Below are positions 30,944 through 42,126 of a stretch of 64,000 bases of DNA, piece after piece. Within the stretch, counting starts at the first letter, position 1. The number at the start of each line of letters is the position of its first letter. Origin of the DNA: CALMFT01 sp964563595. Its GTDB lineage: Bacteria; Patescibacteriota; Gracilibacteria; Absconditabacterales; Absconditicoccaceae. A model generated the notes under the pieces. The model saw only the letters and a list, made by a program, of their open reading frames with translations. It made no database searches and was not told the origin of the DNA. The stretch spans positions 1-64,000 of the forward strand of contig CAZLWR010000001.1 in the NCBI GenBank assembly GCA_964563595.1. Reading direction: 5' to 3'. Made by a program: the position numbers and the translations under genes.

Positions 30944-32884
30944 TTACTTTTTAATATTTTCAAATTCTTCAATCATGCTTTTTGCAACTTCTTCCAATTT
31001 ATCCTCGGCTTGCATGAGTTGCTCGAATTCTTCTTTGGTTATATATTCTTTTTTATACAATACATCAGCCATAATCTGAATGCTAGCTTGGTTATCTTGT
31101 ATGATTTTCTTTGCAACAACGTATTGATTGTCTACAATGGTTTTTACCAAACCATCAATTGTTTCTGCAGTTTTTTCTGAGTAAGGCTTGTTGATCGCAT
31201 ATTCTTCGGAAGTTAGATTGAGTGCTCCTATTTCAGTTGTCATGCCATATTTAGTTACCATGTCATAAGCCATTTTGGTAACTTTCTCAAAATCATTTGA
31301 TGCTCCAGTTGTTATATTATCAGCTCCAAAAAATACGTCTTCGGCTGCTCTCCCTCAAAGCAATCATGCTATATCATCCAAAAACTTTGCTTTCGATTTG
31401 AGGTAACTATCTTCGCTTGGACTAAATCGTGTTACTCCTAGGGCCATTCCTCTTGAGACAATGGAAATCTTTTCTACAGGATCCCCATTTGGTAGAAGAT
31501 AACTAATTATTGCGTGGCCAAGTTCGTGATAGGTAACTATTTTTCTTTCTTGTTCTTTGAGAGTTTTGATCTTTTTTTCTGGTCACATAAGTATTTTTTC
31601 AAAACCATACTCGAAGTCTTTTTCAGTAAGCTCCATTCTCTCATCTCTGGCGACCTTTAGTGCTGCTTCATTGATAATGTTTTCGATATCTGCTCCTACG
31701 AATCCTGCCATTCTTCTTGCTAAAGAATCAATATTGAATGCTTTATCAACTTGCTTGTTTTTCAAATAGTATCTGATTATCTCTAATCTTTCTTCAAAGT
31801 TGGGATTCCCAACAAGTACTTTACGATCAAATCTTCCGGACCTTAGTAATGCTGGATCAAGTGTGTCAGGACGATTGGTTGCTGCTATTACTATGACATT
31901 AGTTCCCTGTTCAAATCCATCCATTTCAGTAAGAATTTGATTGAGAGTTTGCTCTTGTTCTTGATGTCAGCCAGTGTGTCCTGCTCATCTTCTTTTACCG
32001 ATAGCATCTATTTCATCAATAAAGATAATGCTCGGAGCAGTTAGTTTTGCTTTACCGAAAAGTTCTCTTACTTTTGCCGCCCCCATACCTACGAGCATTT
32101 CCATAAATTCACTTCCGCTTGCTGAGTAAAAGGGTACATTTGCCTCTCCGGCAACTGCTCTTGCTAACAGTGTCTTACCTCATCCCGGTGCTCAGTAAAG
32201 GAGTACGCCTTTGGGTATCCTTGCTCCTACTTTTCTGTATTTGTCTGGATTTTTAAGGAAATCTACTATTTCTGCTAGTTCTTGTTTTACTTCTTCCATG
32301 CCAGCAACATCAACGAAAGTAGTTTTTGGAGTATTAATGTCGTCTTTTTTGTTGAGCATGCCGATTTTGATTCCAAATGGCATACCTCCTTTGGGCCCGA
32401 ATTTGCTTAAGAGAAAAATAAATAATCAGAATATGAGTAGGGACGGTAGCAGATCCAACAAGAACTTTGTAAATAAGTTCGTTTCTTCGTTGTTGACAAC
32501 AAACTTTGTTGCACCTGTACCTGTACTAGTATTGAGTACTATTCCAAGATCTGCAATAGAAGTTGCTTTTGGTTTGTAAGTAGTATAAGTCTCTATGGAT
32601 TTTTCATATACGTCTCCCCCAAGCGTTGCACTCTTGAGTAGAAACTTTGTTTCGATTGTTTTCTTTCCGACTAGCTTCTCATCTCCAATAAGTTCAACTT
32701 CTTCAAATTGGTTTGTACTGTATTTGGATAGAAATTCATTTAAGTCGATATCATGGGCTTTTGTTACTTTGGTGACAACTTCTTTCCCATTTTCTGTTTG
32801 TATGTTTTCATAGGGGTTTAATATGTAGGATAATCACAGAGTTACTGCACCTATAATCAGTACGATTTTTACAATCTTTCGCAT
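30944..32884 (-). CDS. ftsH: ATP-dependent zinc metalloprotease FtsH
   Basis: Membrane AAA+ protease of 646 residues. Two membrane spans flank an extracytoplasmic domain (about residues 5-20 and 150-170). The AAA+ module has Walker A GAPGGGKT near residue 232 (two of its glycines are TGA), Walker B IIFIDEIDA and the second region of homology TNRPDTLDPALLRSGRFDR. The zinc site HELGH is near residue 452, with the third ligand Asp in the later ASNDFEKVT region. ATG at 32882-32884, TAA at 30944-30946. The family degrades misfolded membrane proteins and short-lived regulators. Confidence 0.96.
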
Positions 32885-32975
32885 AGTGTCTATAAAAGTT
32901 ATATCTTAAAGAGTAAGTAATATTAACAATATTCTGGTCAATAACAATTAGTAAATTCCTTGCATAGGAGATGTA

Positions 32976-33362
32976 TTATTCTTTTTTGACAAAAAGTTTT
33001 TGTAATGAAATTTGCAACTTATTGCTGACTTGTTGCCAGTCGTTTTGTTCGAGCAGCTTATTCCATTCTTCAACTTTTGTTTTATGTGGTAGTGCAATAG
33101 TTTTGATAAATCACTTGTTATCAGTGGTAGTCTCTAGATAATTGTTTTTTTCTATTATATCATAATATATTCTTTTCAGCTTATTTCTTCTATTAGATCT
33201 TTTGTGAAGCTTGGTAGATAATTGTATAGCAAACTGATTGTAGGAACGATTGGGATATTGAGCTATATGGAAAAATAAGAAATCCGCAGTACTAATCGTC
33301 TGTCTACGTTTCAGAATATAGTTCACATCTTTAGTGCTGAGGCGATGTTGTTTTTTGAGCAT
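32976..33362 (-). CDS. rnpA: Ribonuclease P protein component
   Basis: A small basic protein of 128 residues that supports the RNase P RNA in tRNA 5' maturation. MLKKQHRLSTKDVNYILKRR at the start and the signature SNRRNKLKRIYYDII (RNR motif) identify it. TGA at 33111-33113 is Gly and leads to a C-terminal extension of 44 residues ending in TAA at 32976. The usual partner rpmH is not upstream; a pseudopilin gene is. A gap of about 90 bases separates it from ftsH. Confidence 0.88.
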
Positions 33363-33418
33363 AATGAATAATTGGCGTCATAATAATATTCTCTTGGGGA
33401 TATTCCTTATAGATTTTA

Positions 33419-34066
33419 TTAATTTGAATAATAATCCAGTGGTATGGTATCTAGGGTATCGCCAATAAAACTTTGGATGGAAATATGTCCACTATAATTT
33501 CCTTTCTTGTACCTGACCGTACTCGTGACTTTGAGCAATTTATCGGGGTGAGCCTTTTTACCTTCTGGGTCTAAGTATACTGGGGTAAAGGTAATAACTC
33601 TGGAGAATGGACTACTTTGAGTTCCTACTATAGAAAATGATGAAAAGGTGGAGAGCATGGAAAACGTGCCATCGCTGCTATCTCTTTTGTATAGTTTTGT
33701 ATTAGATAGTGCGGTTGCTGGTTGAAAGCCATAGCCTTCATCAAACTGTGTGACGAGTATCCGACTTGTGCTTGTACTAGTGTCACTTGGATTGTGAAAG
33801 TAAAGTCAACAAGCACCATCATAACTATTCGCATCCAATTCTAAGCAGTTCCATAACCATCACTTTTTTACATTGGTATCGCGACGATTGTAGACAATTT
33901 CTATTCATTCTTTGGCCAGCATGGTCGCGGTTGTTTTGAGTTTGGTTCTCTCTGATAGTCCTATATTAGCAATAATCAGATACGATATGGACAAAATTCC
34001 TACAGAAAAAACTGCAATGCTTATAAGGATTTCGATAAGAGTGATTGCTGCTATTTTCTTTTGCAT
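33419..34066 (-). CDS. Type IV pilin-like protein (pseudopilin)
   Basis: A 215-residue protein with a class III prepilin leader: MQKKIAAITLIEILISIAVF, a short basic leader, Glu at +5 of the mature helix and a long hydrophobic helix. The rest is a beta-rich globular domain with two cysteines close to each other (WNCLELD and DGACG). Function is likely in a type IV pilus or in DNA uptake together with the PilB-type ATPase at 8.2 kb. ATG at 34064-34066, TAA at 33419-33421. The next upstream gene is holA. Confidence 0.8.
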
Positions 34067-34086
34067 GTGGCTATACTAATTTACTA

Positions 34087-35097
34087 CTAATTAGTTACAA
34101 GTTGTGATCCGAAAAATCCATAAATACTGGTCCAAAAACTTTCTGAAGGGATCAATCCTGTCTTGAGTTTATGATCCATAGCAACCAATTGATGGTAGAG
34201 ATCATAAAAATATTCTTTTTTTTCTAGTAATTGATTTTTTTTTGGAAGATAGCGGGATACCGTAAAGGGTGGTAATTTACTATATTTTGCCAATTCTGCC
34301 GGGTTCTCTATGCGATGTTCTCGAGCATTTATGAGATTGATAATCCCTCAAATACTTCGGTACAGTAGTCATAAGAACTGGAACTCGTTGTTATCTGCGT
34401 GGGCAAAGTTGATGAGTTTTTGAGTACTCTTTTTGTTTTTATCCAAAATAATGCCATCAAGAAAACTTCGCACATCGTAAGTAGCCGAAGAGGAAACAAT
34501 CTGTGTTATGAGGTCAGTCGTAAGTCTGGTGTTGGGCCTTGCTTGTAGATAAGATTGTATTTTATTGGTCTCATTATCTACTAAGTACATATTTCCATTG
34601 CACAATAGCAGTATAAGATCTTGATGTTCACCGCTGAGCTCATTGTTTGGGAATTTTGATTGTATAAACTGCGTTATGGACTTTTTATCCGCTTTGTATT
34701 CGTTTAGTTTAATTTGCGGATCACTGTTTTCTAAAAAATATTTAGTCCACTTTGTTTTTTTGTCTGGATTTGAGGTATGGAATATAATCAGATTATCTTC
34801 GCTTATTGATCATTTGTTTGCCAGGAAGTAGTCATATAATTGATTGATTTGTTCCTTAGTTGATTCATTGTATTTACTTGTTGTATCTTGGGGGAGTCCG
34901 TGTACGATAACGAGTTTTTTTGTAGTAAAAAGCCCTCATCATCGGATTCCGCTAATGGTGTCACTAACGTTAAAGTCTTTTGTAGAAAAATGAAAAATGT
35001 TTTCTTTGCCATGTTTAAGGGCAAATTCTTTCGTTCGTGTCTTGAGTTTGAGTTCAGTGAAAAATGGATCTCAATAAAACAGATATATATTTGACAT
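34087..35097 (-). CDS. holA: DNA polymerase III delta subunit
   Basis: A clamp-loader subunit that opens the beta sliding clamp, 336 residues. It begins MSNIYLFYGDPFF, the family LYGEE-type start (Gly = TGA). The GGLLFTTKKLVIVHGLP block matches the conserved LFS.krlV motif, and the C-terminal helical part contains FQFLWLLYRSI. The P-loop is degenerate, as expected for delta. ATG at 35095-35097, TAG at 34087-34089. It is followed closely by the pseudopilin gene. Confidence 0.85.
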
Positions 35098-35245
35098 ACA
35101 ATGCACTCTGAGTGCTAAAAATCAATACAAGATATTAATTTGATTCTGATTGTTTGCAAGCCGAAAGCTTAAACTTTTTAGTTCTTAAGTGTTCCTTGAT
35201 AGAAAATGAAAAGTAGTTCTGATAGAGTCGAATCATATTGAGAGA

Positions 35246-35860
35246 CTATTTTTTGAAATGTAGATCATCAAGTTTTTGTTGATTCTTACCATTTCCTTTG
35301 CTACTATTTTTTGCTTGGCTTTTGAGCTGATCGAGTTTCTCTCCTATGAACTTAATTTTTTGTTCTACGTCAAATTTTTCTTCGGCAGCTAATGCTCATT
35401 GGAGTGCGTATTTTGTGACTGTTTTTTTGAATAGTGCGAACTTGCTTGAAAGTTGTCTATAATATTCGATTCGTTTATCTTCTGCGTATTCCTTAGCATT
35501 GTCTTCGAATTCGACCAACTCCGCTTCAATACTTACTATCTTTTCTTGCAACATAGCAACGATGCTATTTCGTTGAGTTTTTGCTTTTGAGATCATTTTT
35601 TTTGTATCTAGCTGTTTGATCTGCTTTCTTGCTTCTCCTGTAGTTTGTTTTACGTTTTTTACTACGCTATCAAGATTAGTTTCGTCTATCAATTCTTTGT
35701 TTGTAGATACGAGATATTCTCAGGCTATCTTTAATTTATCGAGTCCTTTCGCAGCATCTACTTTGGATTTGAATCCTTTATCTTTTTTATATCCGGAAAT
35801 AAGCTGACCTGTAGCGACACCGAGAATAGATCGCTTAAGTGCATTGAATAATCGTCCCAT
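35246..35860 (-). CDS. Coiled-coil protein of unknown function, 204 aa
   Basis: A basic N-terminus (MGRLFNALKRSILGVATGQ) is followed by long charged helices with heptad-like spacing (SIEAELVEFEDNAKEYAED) and a Lys/Gln-rich tail. There are two or three possible coiled-coil blocks. One Gly codon is TGA (35396-35398). ATG at 35858-35860, TAG at 35246-35248. It lies between glyA and holA; no family recognised. Confidence 0.65.
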
Positions 35861-35889
35861 GAGATAAGGTATTAGGAGATAAAAATATT

Positions 35890-37206
35890 CTAGTATGATA
35901 GAGGATATTTTTCACACAATTTCAAGACCTTGCTGTGTAGTATCTGCTTATCTAGCATATTTGTCAAACTGTTATCGGATGATAAGCAAGAGTTGATAAT
36001 CGCTGCTAGAGTTATCATATCGTCCTCCCTGAGTCACCTTGTGGTGATTGCTGGAGTTCAGATTCTGATTCCCGAAGGGTCTAATGCGGGCCTTGGGTCG
36101 AAAGGTATGAGTTGTTTGTTTACTGATAACCCTATTTCTTCAAGTGCTTTCTCTGCAGTTTTCCCAGTATGTCAGGTCTGTGTATCCTCGTATTCCAATG
36201 TACTGCTTTGTATTTTTTTTGTGACATCCATTACGATGAGATGGTTATCGGTACCTCCTGTTGCAAGAGTCCAACCAAGCCTAATAAGCTCCTTTGCCAA
36301 TGTTTGTGTATTTTTTATAATCTGATGACAATATGCTTCTCGGTTTATTTCAGGATCGAGTATTTCTTCAAAAGCAGCAGATTTTGCTACTAGCACATGA
36401 TCAAATGGTCATCATTGTACCCCGGGGAAAACTCATTTATTAATACCTTTTTCAATGCTAGGGTTCGTATCTTTTTTATAATATATCAATGCCCCTCTTG
36501 GTCATCTTAATGTTTTGTGAGTTGTTGTAGTTATTATATCGAAACCTGCTTCAAATGGAGATTCTATACACTTTCACGCAACGATTCCTGCGATATGTGC
36601 TATGTCAGCCATAAGATATGCATGGTGATTATGTTCTTTAACGAGTAGCTCATTAACTTGTGTAAACTTTTCTCGTTCAATACTTCTGGGATAACTTGAA
36701 AATCCTGCGAGAATGAGTTTTGGTTTGTGCTGGATGGCCAATTCTTTCAGATTATTATAGTCTATATATCAGTTTGCATCTACTCCATAGTGAATAAAGT
36801 TGAAATACTTACCGCTTGCATTGAGTTTATAGCCATGTGTGAGATGTCATCCTGCATCAAGTGACATTGCTAAGATGGTATCTCCAGCTTCAAGTAATCC
36901 CGTATATACTGCAAGATTAGCTACCGAACCAGAAAGCGGCTGTACATTTACTCATCGTGCTTCTGAATCCAGATCAAATATCTTGAGTGCTAGTTGTTGC
37001 GTATAGAGTTCTAGTTCATCAACTACTTCATTGCCTCCATAATATCTTTTACCTGGATAGCCTTCTGAGTACTTATTGGTAAACACATTGGCATAGGAAT
37101 GAAGCACATTCGGGGATACGTAATTTTCTGATGCAATAAGTTCTAAAGAATCTTGTTGCCTTAGCAGTTCTCTTTTTAAGAGTGAGATAAGATAGTCTGA
37201 AATCAT
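35890..37206 (-). CDS. glyA: Serine hydroxymethyltransferase
   Basis: PLP enzyme that converts serine to glycine and charges tetrahydrofolate, 438 residues. Seen: ELIASENYVSPNVL, NKYSEGYPGKRYYGG, the region around the PLP-binding lysine (after THKTLRGPRG), and the C-terminal TGGTDNHLIVMD and IRIGTPAITTRG blocks. Several glycines are TGA codons. ATG at 37204-37206, TAG at 35890-35892. It stands apart from other folate genes here. Confidence 0.95.
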
Positions 37207-37273
37207 CAGTATGCTTGTTATGAATTAATCGGATATGGCATTAGTATTGATATTCGGCTCAAAAGCAATATTA

Positions 37274-37307
37274 TAAAAAAAGCCTCCCCTGGGTAACCAA
37301 GGTTGGC
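37274..37307 (-). terminator. Terminator after the GC-rich membrane gene
   Basis: Minus strand: GCCAACCTTGG pairs imperfectly with CCCAGGGGAGGC, followed by seven T. Confidence 0.7.
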
Positions 37308-37340
37308 AAAATAATTTCATTCCCCGTCTCCGTATCGGTC

Positions 37341-37616
37341 TTACTGTATTGCATATTCTATGCCCGAGCTGATGAGAATCAACACAATGACGTAGATGAT
37401 ATCGTTTTCATCCACCCATTTAATCAACTCGTCGAGGAAATAGAGGAACGCACCCACAAAGATGGCGATGCAGGCAGTGATGATGAGCACGTTTGCGCCC
37501 TCACCGGCCTTCAGATATTTGAAGATATCCATCAGCCAGCTAAATACCAAACAACCTGTAAATACCGTACACCATGGGTTTGTTTTAGCAAATTGTACAA
37601 GATTTTGTTTCAGCAT
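37341..37616 (-). CDS. Small membrane protein, GC-richer and foreign-looking, 91 aa
   Basis: ATG at 37614-37616, TAA at 37341-37343. Three hydrophobic segments are visible: about residues 14-30, 41-61 and 69-87. A charged loop (FLDELIKWVDENDI) precedes the last. All glycines are GGN and G+C exceeds that of neighbours. It carries its own promoter and terminator, as do the other two GC-rich genes. Family not recognised. Confidence 0.65.
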   Translation of the reverse strand: MLKQNLVQFAKTNPWCTVFTGCLVFSWLMDIFKYLKAGEGANVLIITACIAIFVGAFLYFLDELIKWVDENDIIYVIVLILISSGIEYAIQ

Positions 37617-37663
37617 GTTAATTCTTTTTGCACTTTGTTTGAACTCGGAAATCGAGCATATGT

Positions 37664-37691
37664 TATATAACTAAAATACCGTTTAAGTCAA
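37664..37691 (-). promoter_or_regulatory. Promoter of the 37.3-kb membrane gene
   Basis: Minus strand: TTGACT (37686-37691), a 16-base spacer, TATATA (37664-37669), about 48 bases before the ATG. Confidence 0.6.
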
Positions 37692-37714
37692 TTATTTTGT
37701 CGCTGTGTCACAAG

Positions 37715-39250
37715 ATGAAAAAGAATCAGATTATTCCACATATTCGTATAGAAAAGATTTGATATGAGTGAGTATGACTTGCAAGTTTGCCAGATGGAAA
37801 AAAGCTAATAGTAAAGTGAGGGGTATTGCCCGGTATGGTTTGTGACCTGAGAGTCGTGAGGAATCGCAAAGACTATGCCGAATGCCATGTAGTAGATATT
37901 GTTTCAGTAGATAAAGAATATGCTACTGGCGAAATTAAATGTCCTCATTACTTGTACGCTAAAAATGATATGCCAGTTCACAAGTCTGGTTGTGGTGGCT
38001 GTAAGTGGCAAATAGTTGCATATGGACAGCAGCTTACTATCAAACATGATATTGTGGTGGATAGCTTTCGTCATCTTGGTAAAGCAATTGAAGTGCTACC
38101 CGTTCTTGCGAGTCCTGAAATATGGTGATATAGAAATAAGATAGAATACAGTTTTGGTAAGTTCATTTCATGAAAACTAGAAGATAAGCAGACTCTGAGT
38201 GACTGGTCCTTAGGTTTCCATAGGCAGGGCATGTTTGGTAAAATTATTGATATTGACCAATGTTTTCTGGTAGATGAAAAAGTGAATAAGATATTCAAAT
38301 ATATCAAAGCACTACTGGAAAAATCTTGACTACCTGTTTATGATCAAATGAGGCATGAAGGAGTTCTAAGACATTTGTTGATGAGACAGGCAAAAAGAAA
38401 TAATCAGATTATGGTAGTTTTATCTGTTAGTGGAGAACTTATATCTCGTGAATGAACCAATAATAGCTTAATACGTATGCTGCAAGAAGATAGCTGGTTG
38501 AAAGAGCGTATTACTACTTTTGTTTTGATTGTTAATGACAGTTTGGCTGATGTGGTTGCGACCAGAGATAGTAAGTTTGAGACCTTGTGGGGCGATGGGA
38601 TTATTAATGAAACGTTGAAGATCAAAGACCAGACATTAAATTTTGATATATCTCCATTATCTTTTTTTCAAACGAATAGTACTGGTGCAGAGTTACTCTA
38701 TAGTACAGCTATCAATATGGTAGGAGATGTTCAATGAACAATATTGGACTTGTATTGTGGGACGGGCACTATAGGTATTGCCTTTGTAAAAGCTTTACAG
38801 GATTCAAAGGGGACTGGTAATGGTGGGGTTTCATTGATTGGAGTAGAAGAGATAGAATCTGCTGTAGCGGATGCATATAAAAACGCTGAAGTTAATAGGT
38901 TGAAAGTAGACTATCATTTCTTTGCCGGTAAGGTGGAGAAGCTTTTGCAGATGAAAGACGGTGCTCTAGATATCAAAAGTTGAGATTCTGAACTGGCTAT
39001 TCCTGCTTCGGATCTAGGTTTGGTTATAGTAGATCCGCCAAGATCTGGTTTGCATGAAGGGGCTGTGCAAACTCTCATTGAACTCAAAAAACAAACTCCT
39101 CATTTGAGAGTATGCTATATTTCTTGTAACCCCGTCACCCTTGCTAGAGACTTAAGATTGTTATCTGAGGTGTATACATTTGATACCGTGCAACCGGTTG
39201 ATATGTTTCCTCATACCTATCATATTGAGAATATTGTAGTGTTGAGATAA
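37715..39250 (+). CDS. 23S rRNA (uracil-5-)-methyltransferase, RlmD/RumA-like
   Basis: SAM-dependent RNA m5U methyltransferase of 511 residues. A TRAM-like N-terminal domain is followed by Fe-S cysteines (KCPHY, then GCGGCKW). The SAM-binding domain contains LDLYCGTGTIGI, followed by VIVDPPRSGLHEG. The catalytic Cys lies in YISCNPVTLARDL. ATG at 37715, TAA at 39248-39250. Early glycines (YEGVGLA) are TGA. It could modify rRNA or tRNA; target unresolved between RlmC, RlmD and TrmA-like. Confidence 0.92.
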
Positions 39251-39274
39251 AGTAGTTTAAGTTTTAAGAATGAT

Positions 39275-39298
39275 CCTCGTCGCGTGACCGCAACGAGG
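39275..39298 (+). other. GC-rich hairpin downstream of the methyltransferase
   Basis: CCTCGT pairs with ACGAGG, one mismatch, then GCG pairs with CGC around a TGAC tetraloop. It is strikingly GC-rich for this genome. A T-rich but interrupted tract follows about 12 bases later. Possible terminator, mRNA-end stabiliser or part of a small RNA. Confidence 0.45.
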
Positions 39299-39431
39299 AC
39301 CGTGGAACAGTGTTTGTTTTGTTTGTCCCGTAATTCTATTAATTACTTTTCCGTATATGTCAATGTATTGTATCAAGCTATACAACTTCAAAGTTTCTTG
39401 ATAATATCTGATAAAAAGCTATGTACTGGAT

Positions 39432-39950
39432 ATGATGACTTTGGGAAATCGTAATATCTATCATATCCTATCAATTATTAAGCTCATTATAGGCTTGTTA
39501 GTTTTGGTGATTGTTTATATCTATATAGATCCTTTTCAAGATCCTGAGACGGGCGTAATCATAGGTTCGATAGGATTACTCTTTTTGGCTCGAGGTGGAA
39601 CGTATTTTATATTTTATGCTGCAGGTTTGCAATGGAGTGACCATAAGGTTCAGCTTATATCAAGTCATGCTTATAAACTTTCTCTTTTGGTAGCTTTATT
39701 TTTTCTTACTAATATTGTATTTTTGGTTGTAGAGTTCTGGACAGTAACTCATAGTCTGATTATTCTTCTTATTTTCTGAAGTGTTTATCGGCTTATTTTC
39801 CACAAGCCTTTACCGGAGCATCATACGAGTATTGATATGGTTATAAGCTGAAAGCAAAAAGCGAAAAGCAAAAGGCTTGATTCTGATGATTCTCAATGAG
39901 ATAAAGATAGTCTGAAGGATGAGGATTGAATTGAAACTGAAACTGAATAA
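39432..39950 (+). CDS. Multipass membrane protein, 172 aa
   Basis: Four hydrophobic segments (about residues 10-30, 42-62, 80-100 and 102-122) precede a charged cytoplasmic-type tail rich in Lys, Asp and Glu (about residues 135-172). Two adjacent ATG codons at 39432 and 39435 are possible starts. TAA at 39948-39950. Glycines in the tail are TGA. No family recognised. tRNA-Arg follows 17 bases later. Confidence 0.62.
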
Positions 39951-39967
39951 ACTATAAGAAAATCCAT

Positions 39968-40039
39968 GGTTCCATCGTTCAATGGATAGGACATGCCCCT
40001 GCGAAGGGCATAATGCAGGTTCGATTCCCGCTGGGACCA
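39968..40039 (+). tRNA. tRNA-Arg(GCG)
   Basis: The acceptor GGTTCCA pairs with TGGGACC (one T-G). The anticodon loop CTGCGAA lies between TGCCC/GGGCA arms, and the T-loop is TTCGATT. CCA is not encoded. The GCG anticodon reads CGC/CGU directly; most bacteria use ACG, edited to ICG. Confidence 0.95.
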
Positions 40040-40089
40040 TTTTGCTACTACATTAACATTCCAATATATAGCTTTATTATCGTCTCAGT

Positions 40090-40656
40090 ATGAGAATTCT
40101 ACTTATTGATAATCACAGTAAACATAGTGAAGCATTGAAATTATTGCTTGCTCAATATGGATGAGTAACTGCTATAGACAAAGATAATCTGAATGCTTTC
40201 CCAGCTTTATGATATGATCTGGTCGTTCTTTCTTGAGGCCATGACTGTAGTGTTATAGGTCATGAAGCATATTATGAACAAGAGTTACATTTCATTACAA
40301 CAGCAAAGATTCCTGTTATTGGTATTTGTTTAGGGGCACAACTTATTGCTCATGCTTTTGCTGCTACACTTAAAAAACTACCAAAAAAATTAGAACTCTC
40401 TTTAAAACTTGATTCTTGTAGTGATCATTTCCAATTTTCTAGTAAAGACACTGTGGTTGCGGAGAGACATTGGTGGTGTGTTACGCAGCTTGGAACAGAA
40501 TTAGAGTGATTAGCAAAGTCCCCCTATGGTTATGAAATATTTAAACATAAAAAAAGACCTATCTATGGATTACAATTTCATCCTGAGATAGATACTTTGC
40601 ATTTGGGTGGTGATGAGCTATTAGACCTAATAATTAGAAATGGTCTAGATAGATAA
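40090..40656 (+). CDS. Class I glutamine amidotransferase
   Basis: A 188-residue GATase1 domain. It begins MRILLIDNHSKHSEAL; the nucleophile elbow is GICLGAQ with the catalytic Cys, and the His-Glu pair is in LQFHPEID. Domain-sized proteins of this kind act as TrpG/PabA, GuaA-type or stand-alone amidotransferases; no synthase partner adjoins, so the acceptor is open. Gly residues in LSGGHD and ELEGL are TGA. The TAA ends at 40656 and overlaps the opposite-strand gene by 23 bases. Confidence 0.85.
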
Positions 40657-40990
40657 ACATTCTATGTTCATAAGAACTTCAACTTAAAGTTGGTAGTCTA
40701 TCGTATGTTCAGATTTTCCCTACGCCCTCCGCTCATAATATTCAATTTTGAGCGCCACCTATTGTCCTGTTTCATACTACAACTCCTATTGGCACCTTAG
40801 GTCCATTTCGTTCCAATAGATAGACTCCTCAATGGAGATGTTTATTAATATAGTCAAGTACTCTATCTTTTTCTCCAAGTCACAACGTTGCATCGAGTAT
40901 AGTTGCTATCTCTAATCAATGTTTTCATGGAGAAAACTCTGTCGCATTGTGTGCGACGATCTCAGTGATTTTTATGTTATCTGGATTCAT
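40634..40990 (-). CDS. Unknown Gly-rich protein, 118 aa
   Basis: ATG at 40988-40990, TAA at 40634-40636, with about ten TGA-Gly codons. Pattern: an alpha/beta start (MNPDNIKITEIVAHNATEFS), then LLERNGPKVPIGVVVGN and a Gly-rich second half. No signal peptide or membrane span. A good promoter lies upstream. It converges on and overlaps the amidotransferase gene. Family unrecognised. Confidence 0.6.
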
Positions 40991-41022
40991 GTTTTTATTT
41001 ACTTCGGTAAATTGATTGTTTT

Positions 41023-41050
41023 AGTATAAGTATATAGCATATAATGTCAA
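41023..41050 (-). promoter_or_regulatory. Promoter of the 118-aa gene
   Basis: Minus strand: TTGACA (41045-41050), a 16-base spacer, TATACT (41023-41028), about 32 bases before the ATG. The -35 context ATAGTATTGAC also occurs upstream of 3205 and 27290. Confidence 0.65.
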
Positions 41051-41118
41051 TACTATGATTATTATTAATCTATTATTTTGTCGTGGATTTTTCAGAGAAT
41101 ATACTTATTATCAAGCTT

Positions 41119-42126
41119 ATGAATGCATACAGAACCCTAGCTATAGAAACGAGTTGCGATGATACCTCTTTGGGTATTATTACTTTTGATAACGGAGTAT
41201 TTTCTTGTGAACTGTTAAAAACCCATAGTCAAATAGCTGATCATCAACAATACGGCGGCGTGGTACCAGAGTTGGCTTATAGATTACATGAAGAAGAGAT
41301 ATTAAAAATAGTCAGAGAAATTGGATATGATCAGATTTGAACATGTGATTGTATTACTGTTACTAAAGAGCCCGGTTTGCCTGGATCACTGGTCGTTGGT
41401 AATGCTGTGGCAAGTATGTTGTCTACATTTTTGCATAAGCCTATTCAGAGAGTCAACCATATTTATGGACATATATTTTCGTTATTGCTTGATAGAACCA
41501 TAGAGGAACTTGTTTTTCCTTGGTTGATACTTACTGCGAGTGGTGGCCATAACGAACTTTATATTGTTGAACAAGTGGAAGCTAAAAAACAAAACCTAAA
41601 GATAACAAAACTTGGATATTCTCTAGATGATGCGGCAGGTGAATCTTTTGATAAGGTCGCAAGAATGCTTGGGGGAACCTATCCTGGCGGTCCTCGGATC
41701 GATCGTATGGCTGAAAAGTCAAAAGGGAACAAGGATTTTCATTTTAAAAGAATTATGTTAGATGAAAACAATATGTTAAACTTTTCTTTTTCAGGAATGA
41801 AATCACAAGCATATCAATTACTCCAAAAGCGTCCTTTGGAAACGCTCTCCGAACAAGATAAAGCAGATATATGCTGGGAGTTTCAAGAATGTGTGACGGA
41901 TATATTGGTCAATAAATTGCAGTGGGCTGCGGTACGTTATAATGCAAAAACGATTTGATTGGTTGGAGGCGTCAGTGCGAACGATAGATTGTTTGAAAAA
42001 GCTCAAATAATTGCTACTAAAATACCTCAAGCACAAATCCTTAGACCAACAAAAAAAGTCTATAGTACCGACAATGCAGCTATGATAGGAGTTGTAGGTA
42101 TATTACAATCTTTATGATACTTTTAA
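41119..42126 (+). CDS. tsaD: tRNA N6-threonylcarbamoyladenosine transferase TsaD
   Basis: Transfers threonylcarbamoyl to A37 of ANN-decoding tRNAs, 335 residues. The start RTLAIETSCDDTSL, the metal ligands in NHIYGH (His114, His118), the ASGGHNE block and DDAAGESFDKVARMLG are all typical. ATG at 41119 is preferred over an in-frame GTG-type start at 41083 because the family begins here. The stop TAA (42124-42126) directly abuts the ATG of tsaC, its pathway partner. Confidence 0.96.

Noticed and set aside
34803..35024. Minus-strand open frame of 73 codons inside holA
   Set aside because: It is in a different frame from holA, which is continuous here with TGA = Gly and carries the conserved N-terminal motifs.
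39810..40040. Minus-strand open frame covering the tRNA-Arg gene
   Set aside because: It is the reverse complement of a well-folded tRNA, and its start reads like the common false protein predicted over tRNAs.
41083..41118. In-frame extension upstream of tsaD
   Set aside because: The family starts at the ATG at 41119 just before RTLAIETSCDD. The extra 12 codons lack an ATG and resemble leader sequence.
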